Assembly (NCBI RefSeq): GCF_004116955.1
Contig: NZ_CP026362.1
Span: 1,776,501-1,840,500 of the forward strand
Length of the DNA stretch: 64,000 nucleotides
From: Bacillus vallismortis
GTDB lineage: Bacteria > Bacillota > Bacilli > Bacillales > Bacillaceae
Direction: 5' to 3'
Made by a program: the position numbers and the translations under genes. Of the stretch, positions 1 through 9,891 are shown one piece after another. The notes under the pieces are model-generated. The model did not search any database. It had not been told where the DNA came from and saw nothing but the letters and a program-made list of their open reading frames with translations. Numbering within the stretch: the first letter of the stretch is position 1; the number at the start of each line of letters is the position of its first letter.

Positions 1-210
1 ATAAGGCGTTACCACAAGCATACGAGCTTCAGGCACGTTAATAGAAGACAGCTGATTTAAAGGTGTCTGTGCTCCGTAATATTCTACCGTTACTTTATCT
101 AGCAAAGATGGATTGGCACGGCCTGCACGTACAGTAGCCAATTCGCGCTGATAAGCAGCAATTGCTTTTTCCATTTTTTCTTTTGTTTGAGTTAAGACTT
201 CTTTTGACAC
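1..210 (-). CDS. frr: Ribosome recycling factor, N-terminal part (cut by window edge)
   Basis: Only the first 70 codons are present; the gene runs off the left edge. The visible protein begins [20 protein letters not shown] and includes the RAGRA/S-type segment and the VEYYG stretch typical of ribosome recycling factor, which works with EF-G to split post-termination ribosomes. The start is GTG at 210, placed by a GAGGGGG ribosome-binding site just upstream. It lies one base after the pyrH stop codon, so pyrH and frr are surely cotranscribed. Confidence 0.95.
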   Translation of the reverse strand, partial: MSKEVLTQTKEKMEKAIAAYQRELATVRAGRANPSLLDKVTVEYYGAQTPLNQLSSINVPEARMLVVTPY

Positions 211-211
211 G

Positions 212-934
212 TTATTTCCCCCTCACGATCGTTCCGATTGATTCACCGATAACGGCACGTTTGATATTTCCTTCTTCCATAATAGAAAAGACGATAAGCG
301 GAATGTCATTATCCATGCATAAAGATGATGCTGTAGAATCCATGACTTCCAGGCCGTCTTTTAGAACGTCAAGATAAGAAAGTGATTCATATTTAACAGC
401 TGTTTCATCTTTTCTAGGATCCGCATTATACACACCGTCAACATTATTTTTAGCCATTAAAATAACGTCTGCTTCAATTTCAGCAGCCCGCAGTGCAGCT
501 GTCGTATCAGTTGAGAAATATGGGTTTCCTGTGCCCGCAGCGAAAATAACGACACGTTTTTTCTCTAAGTGGCGTATTGCTTTTCTTCTTATGTACGGTT
601 CAGCAACTTGTCTCATTTCAATGGATGTTTGCACTCTGGACTGGATTCCGAGTGTTTCCAAGCTGTCTTGAAGAGCAAGCGAGTTCATAACTGTCGCCAG
701 CATTCCCATATAATCAGCAGTTGCACGGTCCATACCCAGGTCACTTCCTGTTTTTCCGCGCCATAAGTTGCCGCCGCCTACTACAACAGCCACTTCGACT
801 TCAAGCTCAGCGATTTCTTTCACTTGCTTTGCAATGGATTGAATGACAGTTGGGTTAATTCCGTTACCCTGTTCTCCTGCCAATGCTTCTCCGCTAAGCT
901 TTAATACGATACGTTTGTATTTTGGTTTTTCCAT
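212..934 (-). CDS. pyrH: UMP kinase
   Basis: Bacterial hexameric UMP kinase of the amino-acid-kinase fold, 240 residues, which phosphorylates UMP to UDP in pyrimidine nucleotide synthesis. Visible motifs are KLSGEAL (about residues 12-18), GGGNLWRG (53-60), the [10 protein letters not shown] segment after it, and a C-terminal DNDIPLIVF stretch. I chose ATG 934 rather than the longer frame from 976, because GGAGG lies at 940-944 and a promoter-like sequence overlaps the longer start. It sits between tsf, from which a hairpin separates it, and frr. Confidence 0.97.
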   Translation of the reverse strand: MEKPKYKRIVLKLSGEALAGEQGNGINPTVIQSIAKQVKEIAELEVEVAVVVGGGNLWRGKTGSDLGMDRATADYMGMLATVMNSLALQDSLETLGIQSRVQTSIEMRQVAEPYIRRKAIRHLEKKRVVIFAAGTGNPYFSTDTTAALRAAEIEADVILMAKNNVDGVYNADPRKDETAVKYESLSYLDVLKDGLEVMDSTASSLCMDNDIPLIVFSIMEEGNIKRAVIGESIGTIVRGK

Positions 935-967
935 GATAACCTCCAAGTGTAAACATTGCCGTTTTCT

Positions 968-996
968 ATTATGCAAGAGAAAAAAAGGTTTGTAAA
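968..996 (-). promoter_or_regulatory. Sigma-A type promoter for pyrH-frr
   Basis: On the minus strand TTTACA (991-996) and CATAAT (968-973) are separated by exactly 17 bases, followed by pyrH about 35 bases downstream. It lies just after the tsf hairpin, which fits a separate pyrH-frr transcript. Confidence 0.6.
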
Positions 997-1010
997 TATA
1001 GTTTTAAAAA

Positions 1011-1034
1011 TAGGGAACACAATTGTGTCCCCTA
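1011..1034 (-). terminator. Likely terminator after tsf
   Basis: On the minus strand an 8-bp stem (GGGGACAC pairing with GTGTTCCC, one G-T wobble) with an AATT loop is followed by TATTTTTAAAAC. It lies about 45 bases after the tsf stop codon and before the pyrH promoter. Confidence 0.65.
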
Positions 1035-1078
1035 TACTGCCTGAAAAGACGCGACTTGGCCGCGAAATCTTTTCGCCA

Positions 1079-1960
1079 TTATTTTTTCACTTGGTTCATT
1101 ACTTCTTCAGCAAAGTTTTCTTGACGTTTTTCGATGCCTTCTCCAACTTCATAGCGGACATAAGTTTGAACAGTTGCATTTTTCGCTGCGACAACTTGTT
1201 TCACTTTTTCATCTGGGTTTTTAACGAACGCTTGATCTAAAAGACAAATTTCTTCGAAGAATTTGTTCAGACGGCCTTCAACCATTTTCGCTACGATGTT
1301 TTCAGGTTTGCCTTCTTGAAGGGCTTGCTGAGTTAAGATTTGGCGCTCATGATTTCTTTCTTCTTCAGATACTTGATCACGAGAAATGTAACGAGGGTTA
1401 ACCGCAGCAACGTGCATAGCGATATCTTTCGCAATTTCTTCGTCAGTTGTACCGTTCAGAACAGTTAATACACCGATGCGGCCGCCCATGTGAAGGTAAG
1501 CACCGAATGCAGAGCTGTCGTCTTTTGTAAGAACTGTAAAGCGGCGAAGAGTGATTTTCTCACCGATTTTAGCAACTGCGCTTGTGATGTACTCTTCAAC
1601 AGTAGCACCATTTTCCATTTTTTGACCCATTGCTTCTTCAACATCTGCTGGAGCATTTGTAAGAAGGTGGTCAGCTAACGTGTTAAGAAGCTCTTTGAAG
1701 CCTTCGTTTTTCGCAACGAAGTCAGTTTCAGAGTTTACTTCTAGGATAACACCTTTGTTGCCGTCAGTTTTAATAATAGTAGAACCTTCCGCTGCGATAC
1801 GGTCAGCTTTTTTCGCCGCTTTCGCAATTCCTTTTTCTCTTAAAAGGTCAATTGCTTTGTCCATATTTCCGTCAGTTTCAGTTAACGCTTTTTTACAATC
1901 CATCATGCCCGCGCCAGTTTTTTCGCGCAGTTCTTTTACTTGCTGTGCAGTAATTGCCAT
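1079..1960 (-). CDS. tsf: Translation elongation factor Ts
   Basis: EF-Ts, 293 residues, the guanine-nucleotide exchange factor for EF-Tu. The N-terminal UBA-like part ([19 protein letters not shown], residues 8-26) and the conserved TDFVAKN motif (79-85), which contacts the EF-Tu nucleotide site, are both present. The length is normal for the family. It lies 101 bp after rpsB in the usual bacterial rpsB-tsf order, with a hairpin between the two genes. AAGGAGGAA precedes the ATG. Confidence 0.98.
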   Translation of the reverse strand: MAITAQQVKELREKTGAGMMDCKKALTETDGNMDKAIDLLREKGIAKAAKKADRIAAEGSTIIKTDGNKGVILEVNSETDFVAKNEGFKELLNTLADHLLTNAPADVEEAMGQKMENGATVEEYITSAVAKIGEKITLRRFTVLTKDDSSAFGAYLHMGGRIGVLTVLNGTTDEEIAKDIAMHVAAVNPRYISRDQVSEEERNHERQILTQQALQEGKPENIVAKMVEGRLNKFFEEICLLDQAFVKNPDEKVKQVVAAKNATVQTYVRYEVGEGIEKRQENFAEEVMNQVKK

Positions 1961-2017
1961 TTGTATTCCTCCTTATATGTTTAAACAAGAGTATGTATAT
2001 TACACATTTTTCTTGAA

Positions 2018-2054
2018 AAAAGGTGATAAAAGGCAGTCCCTCTTATCACCTTTT
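2018..2054 (-). terminator. Hairpin between rpsB and tsf (attenuator-like)
   Basis: A perfect 12-bp inverted repeat (AAAAGGTGATAA, 2018-2029, against 2043-2054) with a 13-base loop begins just after the rpsB stop codon. On the minus strand the stem ends in a run of six Ts before CAAG. It looks like an intrinsic terminator, but tsf follows in the same direction, so partial readthrough or an mRNA-stabilising 3' end is likely. Confidence 0.6.
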
Positions 2055-2061
2055 AAATAGG

Positions 2062-2844
<783 letters not shown>

Positions 2845-2853
2845 TCATTTTTG

Positions 2854-2884
2854 TGCAGAACTGCCGCCTGCAGCACCCTCTGCA
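2854..2884 (-). promoter_or_regulatory. Stem-loop in the rpsB 5' leader
   Basis: In the untranslated leader of rpsB, TGCAGA and TCTGCA pair as an outer stem and CTGC/GCAG pair inside it. No T-run follows on the minus strand, so it does not look like a terminator. Ribosomal protein leaders often bind their own product; this one could do so for S2, but that is inference. Confidence 0.45.
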
Positions 2885-2920
2885 TAAATCGTTAAGCGTG
2901 TGTATTTAACACCAAGACAT

Positions 2921-2949
2921 AATATAACACAGCTTTATCCGACAATCAA
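2921..2949 (-). promoter_or_regulatory. Sigma-A type promoter for rpsB-tsf
   Basis: TTGATT (2944-2949) and TATATT (2921-2926, minus strand) are separated by 17 bases. The -35 element overlaps the last codons of swrB, so rpsB has its own promoter directly at the end of the fla/che operon. Confidence 0.7.
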
Positions 2950-3458
2950 GAATCCTTTACACCTTTGGAGCGAAATTTTAAAAATAGCTCAATTTCTGTC
3001 TTTCCGCTCTTCAGTTTCTGAGCGATTTGACTGGCTGAATACCCCTGCTCATATAAATCTATGACCTGGTCTTCAAAAGTTTGGACATCGCTGTTTACGC
3101 TCTCTTCCTGACGCTCAACTTCAGTAATCAGGCCTTCAATATGTTCAGGAAGATTCTCTTCTTCTTGAACTGTACTCCGCTCTGAATATGTTTTAGCGTT
3201 CTGAAGGTGTGGCATTTGGGCTTCTTCATCGGCTTGGCTTGGAAGTGAATCGGTATTTTCTATCAGTTTCTCATTTTCTTCTTTTAATTCAAGAAGAAAT
3301 GCTGCCAAGGTGTTTTCTGTCTCTTCAAGTATCTTCTTTTGCTGTTTTTCTGTTTCTTTCACAGCCGCGAGCCTTGTATATAGGATCATGACAGCGTACA
3401 GAAGAACGCCGTGGAGCGCAAAGCTTAAAAGCCATAATAGTGTTGACATGTTTTTCAC
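2946..3458 (-). CDS. swrB: Swarming motility protein SwrB
   Basis: The 170-residue product matches SwrB (YlxL), needed in B. subtilis for assembly of the flagellar basal body and export-gate activation. It has one N-terminal membrane helix (about residues 7-28), then a charged, coiled-coil-prone cytoplasmic part, and ends in a helix-turn-helix-like segment (YEQGYSASQIAQKLKSG, about 135-151). It is the last gene of the fla/che operon, 19 bases after sigD. No strong terminator follows; the rpsB promoter overlaps its end. Confidence 0.93.
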   Translation of the reverse strand: MKNMSTLLWLLSFALHGVLLYAVMILYTRLAAVKETEKQQKKILEETENTLAAFLLELKEENEKLIENTDSLPSQADEEAQMPHLQNAKTYSERSTVQEEENLPEHIEGLITEVERQEESVNSDVQTFEDQVIDLYEQGYSASQIAQKLKSGKTEIELFLKFRSKGVKDS

Positions 3459-3477
3459 TCGCTAACCATGAAATTCT

Positions 3478-4242
3478 TTATTGAATCACTTTTTCAAGCA
3501 AATTCTTTAATTTAAATAGTGCCTTTGAATGGATTTGTGATATGCGGGACGTAGAAAGATTTAATACTTGTCCGATTTCTGTCAATGTCAACTCCTCTTT
3601 GTAGAACAAACTGACTACCAGCTGTTCTTTTTCAGAGAGTTCGTGAATTTTTTCTGCAAGCTGCGCAATCAGTTCATCCTTCATAATCTTTTCCTCAGGC
3701 GGAACATTTTTGTCATCTCTGATCATGACCTGAATGTTTTCACCATCATCTTGATCATGGAGCTTTTCATCAATTGACAGCAGATTGGCAAAAAAGCCTT
3801 CATTCATTGTTGACACTACATCCTGTACCGTCATTCCGAGTTCCTCTGCAATTTCTGCGGGCGTTACGTTCCGAAGATAGCGCTGTTCAAGCTTTTCAAT
3901 TGTCGCTTCAACCTTCTTTGTTTTTTCACGTGAGGTTCTGGGCAGCCAATCTTCTTTGCGAAGCCCGTCTATGATTGCACCGCGAATTCTAAACGAGGCG
4001 TAGGTATCAAATTTTAAGTCCCGGCTGGGGTCAAATTTTTCAAGGGCATCATATAAACCAAGCATACCAAGGCTCATTAGATCGTCTTTATGCACTGATT
4101 TCGGCAGTCCGACAGAAATTCTGCCTACATGATATGTGACAAGCGGCATGTAACGGCGCATTAAATCGTCACCGGCTTTAGGATCTTTCCACTCTTTCCA
4201 GCGCGTCCAAAGCACCTGATCTTCATAATTCAAGGATTGCAT
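3478..4242 (-). CDS. sigD: RNA polymerase sigma factor SigD
   Basis: Sigma-28 family factor, 254 residues, which directs transcription of flagellin, motor, chemotaxis and autolysin genes. Region 2 (VHKDDLMSLGMLGLYDALEKFD and the following DLKFDTYASFRIRGAIID) and the C-terminal region 4 helix-turn-helix (LTLTEIGQVLNLSTSRISQIH) are clear. The start at ATG 4242 has AGGGGG upstream; the frame stays open to 4326, but that extension has no family similarity. Its place near the end of the fla/che operon is known in B. subtilis to make its level sensitive to long-transcript completion. Confidence 0.98.
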   Translation of the reverse strand: MQSLNYEDQVLWTRWKEWKDPKAGDDLMRRYMPLVTYHVGRISVGLPKSVHKDDLMSLGMLGLYDALEKFDPSRDLKFDTYASFRIRGAIIDGLRKEDWLPRTSREKTKKVEATIEKLEQRYLRNVTPAEIAEELGMTVQDVVSTMNEGFFANLLSIDEKLHDQDDGENIQVMIRDDKNVPPEEKIMKDELIAQLAEKIHELSEKEQLVVSLFYKEELTLTEIGQVLNLSTSRISQIHSKALFKLKNLLEKVIQ

Positions 4243-4264
4243 CGTTATCCCCCTAATACCTTTA

Positions 4265-4765
4265 TTAAATCGTTTTTTCACCTTGTTTAACAGTTCGAAT
4301 ATGCAGCATGCAGGACTTCGGTTCAAATTCTATCGTCCGGCCGCTTGAGCCGCCCGTATCTTCACTAATGATAGGAATTTTATATAAAGACAGCTGTTCC
4401 TTTATCGCTAATACATTTCTCGGTCCGATCTTCATCAAATCATTTGTTGATTTAAATTTAAACATTTCCGATCCGCCGGCTAACTTTGCTTTTAATGCAG
4501 ATTTCCTGCACCCCGCTTCTACCAGCATATCAATTGTGGTCTTCACGGCAGTATCAGCGTACTTGGCCCGGTTGAGTTCGGCAGTTTTCGATAATGTTGA
4601 ATCCGGCAGCATGACGTGAACAAGACCTGCTGTTTGCTTTTCTTTATCATAAAGCACCAGCCCCACACATGATCCCAAGCCAGAGGTCCGGATGGTCTCC
4701 GGGAAGCGGGCGATCTTCACATCAGCAATTCCAACCTTTACAACAACAGCCTCGGTTGTACTCAT
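4265..4765 (-). CDS. cheD: Chemoreceptor glutamine deamidase CheD
   Basis: CheD, 166 residues, deamidates glutamines on methyl-accepting chemotaxis receptors and activates the phosphatase CheC. The catalytic Cys33 in TSGLGSCVGLVLYD and His50 in AGLVHVML match the CheD family pair. The start overlaps the cheC stop by four bases (ATGA), so the two partner proteins are translationally coupled. sigD follows after 22 bases. Confidence 0.97.
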   Translation of the reverse strand: MSTTEAVVVKVGIADVKIARFPETIRTSGLGSCVGLVLYDKEKQTAGLVHVMLPDSTLSKTAELNRAKYADTAVKTTIDMLVEAGCRKSALKAKLAGGSEMFKFKSTNDLMKIGPRNVLAIKEQLSLYKIPIISEDTGGSSGRTIEFEPKSCMLHIRTVKQGEKTI

Positions 4766-5391
4766 AATGATGCACCCAAGGCGACAAAGAGCTTTTCAAA
4801 TGAATCATAGTCCGGCAGCATAAACATATGCGCTTTCAGCTCCTGCTGATGGCTTTGGTCAAAAATTGACGTGTCGACAACAATAGCATGTTCTCCAACC
4901 TGACTGAGCTCCATCAGCCCTTCGCTGATCACAGCGCCGAACATGTCCAATGAAACTTCAGGTACGCTTGGGTAAAGCTGGAGTTTCGTCAAATCCGCCA
5001 AGGCTGTTAAATATGACCCTGCTAAAATATTGCCCAGTTCATGCAAAGCGGATGAGCTCATTTGATCTTCACCTAAATCCTCTATATCAAATTCGGGGTT
5101 TCCAATCAGCTCTCTGATAAACTGCTCCGCCTGATAAAAAGGCATTATAAAGAACATTGAACCCGTTAAATCGCCTTCCATCCTTAAGAAGATGCTGGCA
5201 ACCGGGGTATCGGCGCCGCCGAAAAAATCGACAAGTTCATCGAAAGACAGCAGCTTTGCAAACGGGACTTCCATATCTATCTTTCTATTTAACAGCTGGG
5301 CCATTGCAGAGGCGGAGTGGCCGGCGCCAATATTGCCGACTTCCCGCAAAATGTCCATCTGCTCTTCTTTGATTCCATTAAAAATACTCAT
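4762..5391 (-). CDS. cheC: CheY-P phosphatase CheC
   Basis: CheC, 209 residues, removes phosphate from CheY-P and is regulated by binding CheD. Both E-x-x-N active-site motifs are present: E17/N20 in REVGNIGAG and E118/N121 in HELGNILAG. The same fold also occurs in FliY in this operon. The gene lies between cheW and cheD, in the usual Bacillus order. Confidence 0.97.
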   Translation of the reverse strand: MSIFNGIKEEQMDILREVGNIGAGHSASAMAQLLNRKIDMEVPFAKLLSFDELVDFFGGADTPVASIFLRMEGDLTGSMFFIMPFYQAEQFIRELIGNPEFDIEDLGEDQMSSSALHELGNILAGSYLTALADLTKLQLYPSVPEVSLDMFGAVISEGLMELSQVGEHAIVVDTSIFDQSHQQELKAHMFMLPDYDSFEKLFVALGASL

Positions 5392-5409
5392 GTCATAACC
5401 CCTTTAAGA

Positions 5410-5880
5410 TTAAGCTTGATCGGGCACAGCGGACTGAGATGATTCTTTATCCAAAACCGCGTTCGCATCAATAATATTTAAGAGCCTGTTCTCTTGTTTC
5501 ACAATCTGTTCGATTGCCACATCCATATCTTTCTGGACGCTTTCTGGAGCAGATTCTATTTCATTTTCGTGTACGGTAATCACATCATTAGCTTCATCTA
5601 CAATCCAGCCAACTTCAATATCACGATAAGCAATAATGATAATTCGTGTTTCATCTGTAATTTGATACTCTGGCAAATTCAGGCGCTTTCTTAAATCAAT
5701 AACCGGAGTCACCACCCCGCGCAAATTGATTACCCCGCAAATATATGGTTCGACGCCAGGCACTCTCGTCGGCTTTTGCCATTTTTCAATTGATTTCACC
5801 TGAGTGACGGAAATGGCATATTCTTTGCCATTTACCACAAAAACAATCATTTTTTCCCCTGTTTTAATTTCTGCAGTCAT
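5410..5880 (-). CDS. cheW: Chemotaxis coupling protein CheW
   Basis: CheW, 156 residues, links receptors to the kinase CheA. It is a single CheW (SH3-like) domain with VNGKEYAISV, GVEPYICGVINLRGVVTPVIDLRK and the IIIIAYRDIEVGWIVD strands. The frame also opens at GTG 5889, but that codon abuts the GAGGAGGTG ribosome-binding site, so ATG 5880, seven to eight bases away, is the better start. It lies 21 bases after cheA. Confidence 0.97.
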   Translation of the reverse strand: MTAEIKTGEKMIVFVVNGKEYAISVTQVKSIEKWQKPTRVPGVEPYICGVINLRGVVTPVIDLRKRLNLPEYQITDETRIIIIAYRDIEVGWIVDEANDVITVHENEIESAPESVQKDMDVAIEQIVKQENRLLNIIDANAVLDKESSQSAVPDQA

Positions 5881-5901
5881 GTGAGACACCTCCTCGAATG
5901 G

Positions 5902-7917
5902 TTAAATAATCAGTGCATTACAATCAATAATGAGCGCTACTTCTCCGTCTCCTAAAATAGTAGCTCCGGAAATTGCAAAGACGTTTGTTAAATAATCTCC
6001 GAGTGATTTCAGCACAACTTCCTGCTGGCCAATAAAGGAGTCCACTACAAATGCAGTAGGTTTATCGCCTTTTTTCACGACAATGATATGGAGCTGTTCC
6101 GCATCTTGTCTTGTATCATTTATTTTAAACTCTTCTTTTAAATAAACGACAGGGACAATGTGCCCTCTAAAGTCAATCACTTCACGGTCATGTGTTTGTA
6201 AAATGTCTTTTCTGTTAATAACTGCTGTTTCAATGATTGAAGAAATCGGAATGGCAAATGTCTCTTCTTCCAATTTGACCAGCAGAACTGAAATAATGGA
6301 CAATGTAAGCGGAAGCTGAATGCTGAATAGAGAGCCTTGGCCTTCTGCAGATTTCACACTCACTGAACCGCCAAGAGACTCCAGTTTATTTTTCACAACG
6401 TCAAGTCCGACGCCGCGGCCGGAAATGTCAGAAATTTGATCAGCAGTTGAGAACCCTGGAGCGAAGATCAATTCGTAAATTTGGTTATCTTCTAAGGTTT
6501 CAGCTTCTTTTTCCGTAACAACGCCGCGCTCAAGCGCTTTTTCAAGAATTTTTTTGCGATTAAGGCCTGCGCCGTCGTCCTCTACTTCGATAAAGACATG
6601 GTTGCCGCTGTGATAGGCTTTTAGCACAACTTTTCCTGATTCCGGTTTTCCCTTTTGCAAACGCGTTTCCGGAGACTCGATCCCGTGATCAATACTGTTT
6701 CTGATCAAGTGAACGAGAGGATCTCCGATTTCATCAATTACTGTTCGATCAAGTTCAGTTTCTGCACCGATGATCGAGAGTTCTATTTTTTTATTCAGCT
6801 CTTTTTGAAGCTGGCGAATCATTCTCGGGAACCGGTTAAAAACAGTTTCAACCGGAACCATTCTCATATTGAGAATAATCGACTGCAAATCTCCGGAAAT
6901 TCTGGTCATTCGTTCAACTGTTTCAGTCAGTTCATTGTGCTCAAGCTCTTTTGCAATCTGTTCTAGACGCCCGCGGTCAATGACAAGCTCTTCAAATAAG
7001 TTCATTAAAGAATCCAGTCTGTCAATGTTGACGCGAATTGTTTTAGATCCCCCGGCGGTATGCTTCGCCTGGTCGTCATTTTTGGCAGGCTGTTTTTGTT
7101 TTTCCTGCTTTACCGATACAGGCGCTTGTGATTCCGCCGACTTAGATTCTCCCGGCTTTTCAGCTGATGTTAAAGGAGCCCCTTGAATGACTTCGACTTG
7201 CTCAATTTCTGAAACTCCATTGATTAATTGTTCAATCTCTTCAGATGATTGATGTGTTAAGAAGCAAACTTGAAAGTCAGTGCCGAAATCTTCTGTTTCA
7301 AGCACTTCCGCACTTGGGATTGTTTTAGCCACTTCTCCGACTTCATTAAGCTTTTCAAACACCATATATACCCGAACTGCTTTTAACATACAGTTTTCGT
7401 TCAGAGAAATCTTGATTTCATATCGTTTGAAACCTTGCTCCTCCGCTTCTTGTATGACAGTCCGTTCAAATTCGTCATATTCCCAATCAGGTGCTGAACT
7501 CTGTTCTTCTGCAGGCTCCGCAGAGGCAGCCGTTTCAGCATGCGTATTATTCACATCAAGCTTGGCGCTCACTTCTGAAATATCCCTTTTACCGTCTCCG
7601 CCGTCAATAATAGATTGGACCATAGCTTCCAGGTGGTCCAGAGCTTCAAACAAAATGTCAAGCCAATCTGCGGTAACTGCCATGTCTCCGTTTCGGAATG
7701 CATCCAGCACGTTTTCAAGCAGGTGGGTTAGATGTGCTAAATCTGTATAGCCCATCGTTGCGCTCATTCCTTTTAATGTATGGGCAGCCCTGAATATATC
7801 ATGAACGAGCTGAAGGTCAGTCGGGTCTTTCTCTAAAAGGAGAAGCTTTTCATTACATGTTTGTAAATGTTCTTTACTCTCATCAATAAAGACATCTAAA
7901 TACTGATTCATATCCAT
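5902..7917 (-). CDS. cheA: Chemotaxis histidine kinase CheA
   Basis: Two-component kinase of about 671 residues that phosphorylates CheY and CheB in response to receptor signals. Domains in order: Hpt/P1 with phospho-accepting His46 (IFRAAHTLKG), a P2 response-regulator docking part, a Lys/Gln-rich linker, the P3 dimerisation helices, the HATPase domain (N box LIRNSIDHGIE, G boxes DDGAGL and GRGVGLDVV) and a C-terminal CheW-like P5 domain. I chose ATG 7917, eight bases after AGAGGGTG; an upstream GTG at 7926 is in frame but too close to that site. It overlaps or abuts the end of cheB. Confidence 0.97.
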   Translation of the reverse strand: MDMNQYLDVFIDESKEHLQTCNEKLLLLEKDPTDLQLVHDIFRAAHTLKGMSATMGYTDLAHLTHLLENVLDAFRNGDMAVTADWLDILFEALDHLEAMVQSIIDGGDGKRDISEVSAKLDVNNTHAETAASAEPAEEQSSAPDWEYDEFERTVIQEAEEQGFKRYEIKISLNENCMLKAVRVYMVFEKLNEVGEVAKTIPSAEVLETEDFGTDFQVCFLTHQSSEEIEQLINGVSEIEQVEVIQGAPLTSAEKPGESKSAESQAPVSVKQEKQKQPAKNDDQAKHTAGGSKTIRVNIDRLDSLMNLFEELVIDRGRLEQIAKELEHNELTETVERMTRISGDLQSIILNMRMVPVETVFNRFPRMIRQLQKELNKKIELSIIGAETELDRTVIDEIGDPLVHLIRNSIDHGIESPETRLQKGKPESGKVVLKAYHSGNHVFIEVEDDGAGLNRKKILEKALERGVVTEKEAETLEDNQIYELIFAPGFSTADQISDISGRGVGLDVVKNKLESLGGSVSVKSAEGQGSLFSIQLPLTLSIISVLLVKLEEETFAIPISSIIETAVINRKDILQTHDREVIDFRGHIVPVVYLKEEFKINDTRQDAEQLHIIVVKKGDKPTAFVVDSFIGQQEVVLKSLGDYLTNVFAISGATILGDGEVALIIDCNALII

Positions 7918-7922
7918 TTGAA

Positions 7923-8993
7923 TCACACCCTCTCTTTTTTCACACAGCTTGTGATGGATGCTGCGATATCTTCCACATGTTTAATCTCATGAATGAGACC
8001 CGCTTTAACAGCAGCTTTTGGCATTCCATATACGACACAAGATTCCTCAGACTCCGCAATGGTTTTCACATTGCCGGCTGTAAGCATGTCTTTAAGGCCG
8101 GCAGTGCCGTCATTGCCCATCCCGGTCATGATAACCGCTATTTTTTCATAGTCTGCAAGCTTACCGACAGAACGGAATAAATAATCGGCTGATGGTTTAT
8201 GCCGGCTTGGCGTGTCGAGATTATCAAGAACGATCTGGAGCCCTTCGCTATTTTTGATAACGGATATGTTTTTTCCGCCCGGCGCTATGTACACACAGCC
8301 GTTGAGAGCCGCTTCACCATCTTTTGCTTCTTTTACTTGAATGTCAGATAAATGATTCAGACGCTCAGCCAAAGAAGCAGTAAAACCTTCAGGCATGTGC
8401 TGCACAACAACCACCGGTGCATTCAACCCCTTCGGGAGCTTCGGTATCACCTTTTGTAACGCTCTCGGACCGCCTGTTGATGTACCGATACATACAATTT
8501 GTCTGCCTGTGCTTGTCCTCGGCTTGCTTACATCAGGCTTTACAGGACGTACGATAGGCTCAGGACTCGCTGCCTGCGAAACTGGGTGTTTTCCCTGACC
8601 GGAAAGTCCAGCCGCGAGGACACGCTCAACTAATTGTTCTTTAATTTTATACAGATCCAGAGAGATAGAACCTGATGGCTTTGTGATAAAGTCAAAGGCA
8701 CCGATCTCCAAACAATTAATTGTGCACGCTTTTCCTTTCTCAGTCTGGCTTGACACCATGATGACCGGCAAGTTATAAATTTCAATAATTTTGCGCAGTG
8801 TGTCTGTCCCATTCATGACCGGCATTTCCACATCAAGCGTAATAACATCCGGTTTTAGTAACTCGATCTTCTTAAGCGCTTCTTCTCCGTTTCTCGCAGT
8901 TCCGATTACTTCAATCTGCTTTTCCTCGGTTAGAAAATCACTTATCATTTTTCTCATGAAAGCTGAATCATCAACTACAAGCACACGAATCAA
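7923..8993 (-). CDS. cheB: Receptor methylesterase CheB
   Basis: CheB, 356 residues, removes methyl groups from chemoreceptor glutamates. The N-terminal receiver domain has Asp54 (ITLDVEMP) as phosphoacceptor. The C-terminal esterase has the Ser172 (GTSTGGPRAL), His199 (VVQHMPEGF) and Asp295 (GMGNDGTAG) triad. The start codon is TTG at 8993, supported by GAGGAGG seven bases upstream, directly after the flhG stop. No ATG near the N-terminus would keep the receiver strand. Confidence 0.97.
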   Translation of the reverse strand: MIRVLVVDDSAFMRKMISDFLTEEKQIEVIGTARNGEEALKKIELLKPDVITLDVEMPVMNGTDTLRKIIEIYNLPVIMVSSQTEKGKACTINCLEIGAFDFITKPSGSISLDLYKIKEQLVERVLAAGLSGQGKHPVSQAASPEPIVRPVKPDVSKPRTSTGRQIVCIGTSTGGPRALQKVIPKLPKGLNAPVVVVQHMPEGFTASLAERLNHLSDIQVKEAKDGEAALNGCVYIAPGGKNISVIKNSEGLQIVLDNLDTPSRHKPSADYLFRSVGKLADYEKIAVIMTGMGNDGTAGLKDMLTAGNVKTIAESEESCVVYGMPKAAVKAGLIHEIKHVEDIAASITSCVKKERV

Positions 8994-8994
8994 A

Positions 8995-9891
8995 TTAAGC
9001 CCTCCTCATTAAAAAAGAAGATAATTTCTCCATAAATGTCTGTTTGCCTTCTTTGTGTCTGGTTTCTTCTCTTTCAAACAAGGCGTCCGCTAATAGACGG
9101 ACTGACCGGCTGGCTTTCGCCTGAGGACTTTTTATAAAAAAAGGAACCTGTTCGACAACCGCTTTGCTTACGATCGCATCATCAGAAATGGAACCCGCAA
9201 ACTGAACCTGAACATCTAAAAACATATGAATCGTGCGGGAAAGGCGGGTAAAAGCGTCCAGCCCTTCCTTTTGATCTCGGCATCGATTGACAGCCACCTT
9301 CATTGAAAGCTTATTTTCTGTCAAAACTAAGTGCTTGACAGCGCTGTACGCATCCATGATGGCCGTCGGTTCGGGTGTTGTTATGATCAAAATATCTTCC
9401 GCTGATAAAATAAAGGGCAGCTGATCTTTTGATAAGCCCGCTCCCATGTCAAACAGGACATAATCGAACTGGCTTAACGCGTGAGAAAGCTCATTGGCAA
9501 AAAACGCCCATTTTCTCTGATCCAGCTGGAAAATCACATCCAGACCGGTTCCCCCAGATATATACCGCAAACCCTTTGGGCCAGTGGATAATGACTGCAG
9601 CAAAGGCTTGCGATCGGTTAATATATCGATAATTGTGGCGGATGATGAGTTTCCCATTAATATATCAATGTTCCCCATGCCGATATCAAGATCGATGAGC
9701 AATACCTTCTTACCTTTATCCTGCAGCGCAAGAGCCATGTTTAAGGTAATATTGGATTTTCCGACACCGCCCTTGCCGCTGATGACAGCAAGTGTTTTCG
9801 CTTTTTGCGAATAAACCATTGGCAGAACACGCTGACGCTTTTCCATTTTCGCCCGTAAAGTTGCTGCTTGGTCAAATCTGTTCATCTGCAC
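8995..9891 (-). CDS. flhG: Flagellar number regulator FlhG (MinD-like ATPase)
   Basis: MinD/ParA-type ATPase, known as YlxH in B. subtilis, which controls flagellar placement with the GTPase FlhF. It has the N-terminal DQAATLR helix known to stimulate FlhF GTPase activity, then the deviant Walker A GKGGVGKS (about residues 39-46), [11 protein letters not shown] and the VLFDMGAGL segment. The C-terminus (LSSFLMRRA) is amphipathic and may act as a membrane-targeting helix. Either GTG 9891 or ATG 9885 could be the start; ATG 9885 would overlap the flhF stop as ATGA. Confidence 0.95.
   Translation of the reverse strand: MQMNRFDQAATLRAKMEKRQRVLPMVYSQKAKTLAVISGKGGVGKSNITLNMALALQDKGKKVLLIDLDIGMGNIDILMGNSSSATIIDILTDRKPLLQSLSTGPKGLRYISGGTGLDVIFQLDQRKWAFFANELSHALSQFDYVLFDMGAGLSKDQLPFILSAEDILIITTPEPTAIMDAYSAVKHLVLTENKLSMKVAVNRCRDQKEGLDAFTRLSRTIHMFLDVQVQFAGSISDDAIVSKAVVEQVPFFIKSPQAKASRSVRLLADALFEREETRHKEGKQTFMEKLSSFLMRRA

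Noticed and set aside
935..976. Longer pyrH start at 976
   Set aside because: The extra fourteen codons cover the -10 region of the promoter and the ribosome-binding site; ATG 934 is correctly spaced.
956..1240. Plus-strand open frame of 94 codons across the pyrH-tsf gap
   Set aside because: It runs antisense to the end of tsf, has no ribosome-binding site or protein-like composition, and is explained by tsf codon use on the other strand.
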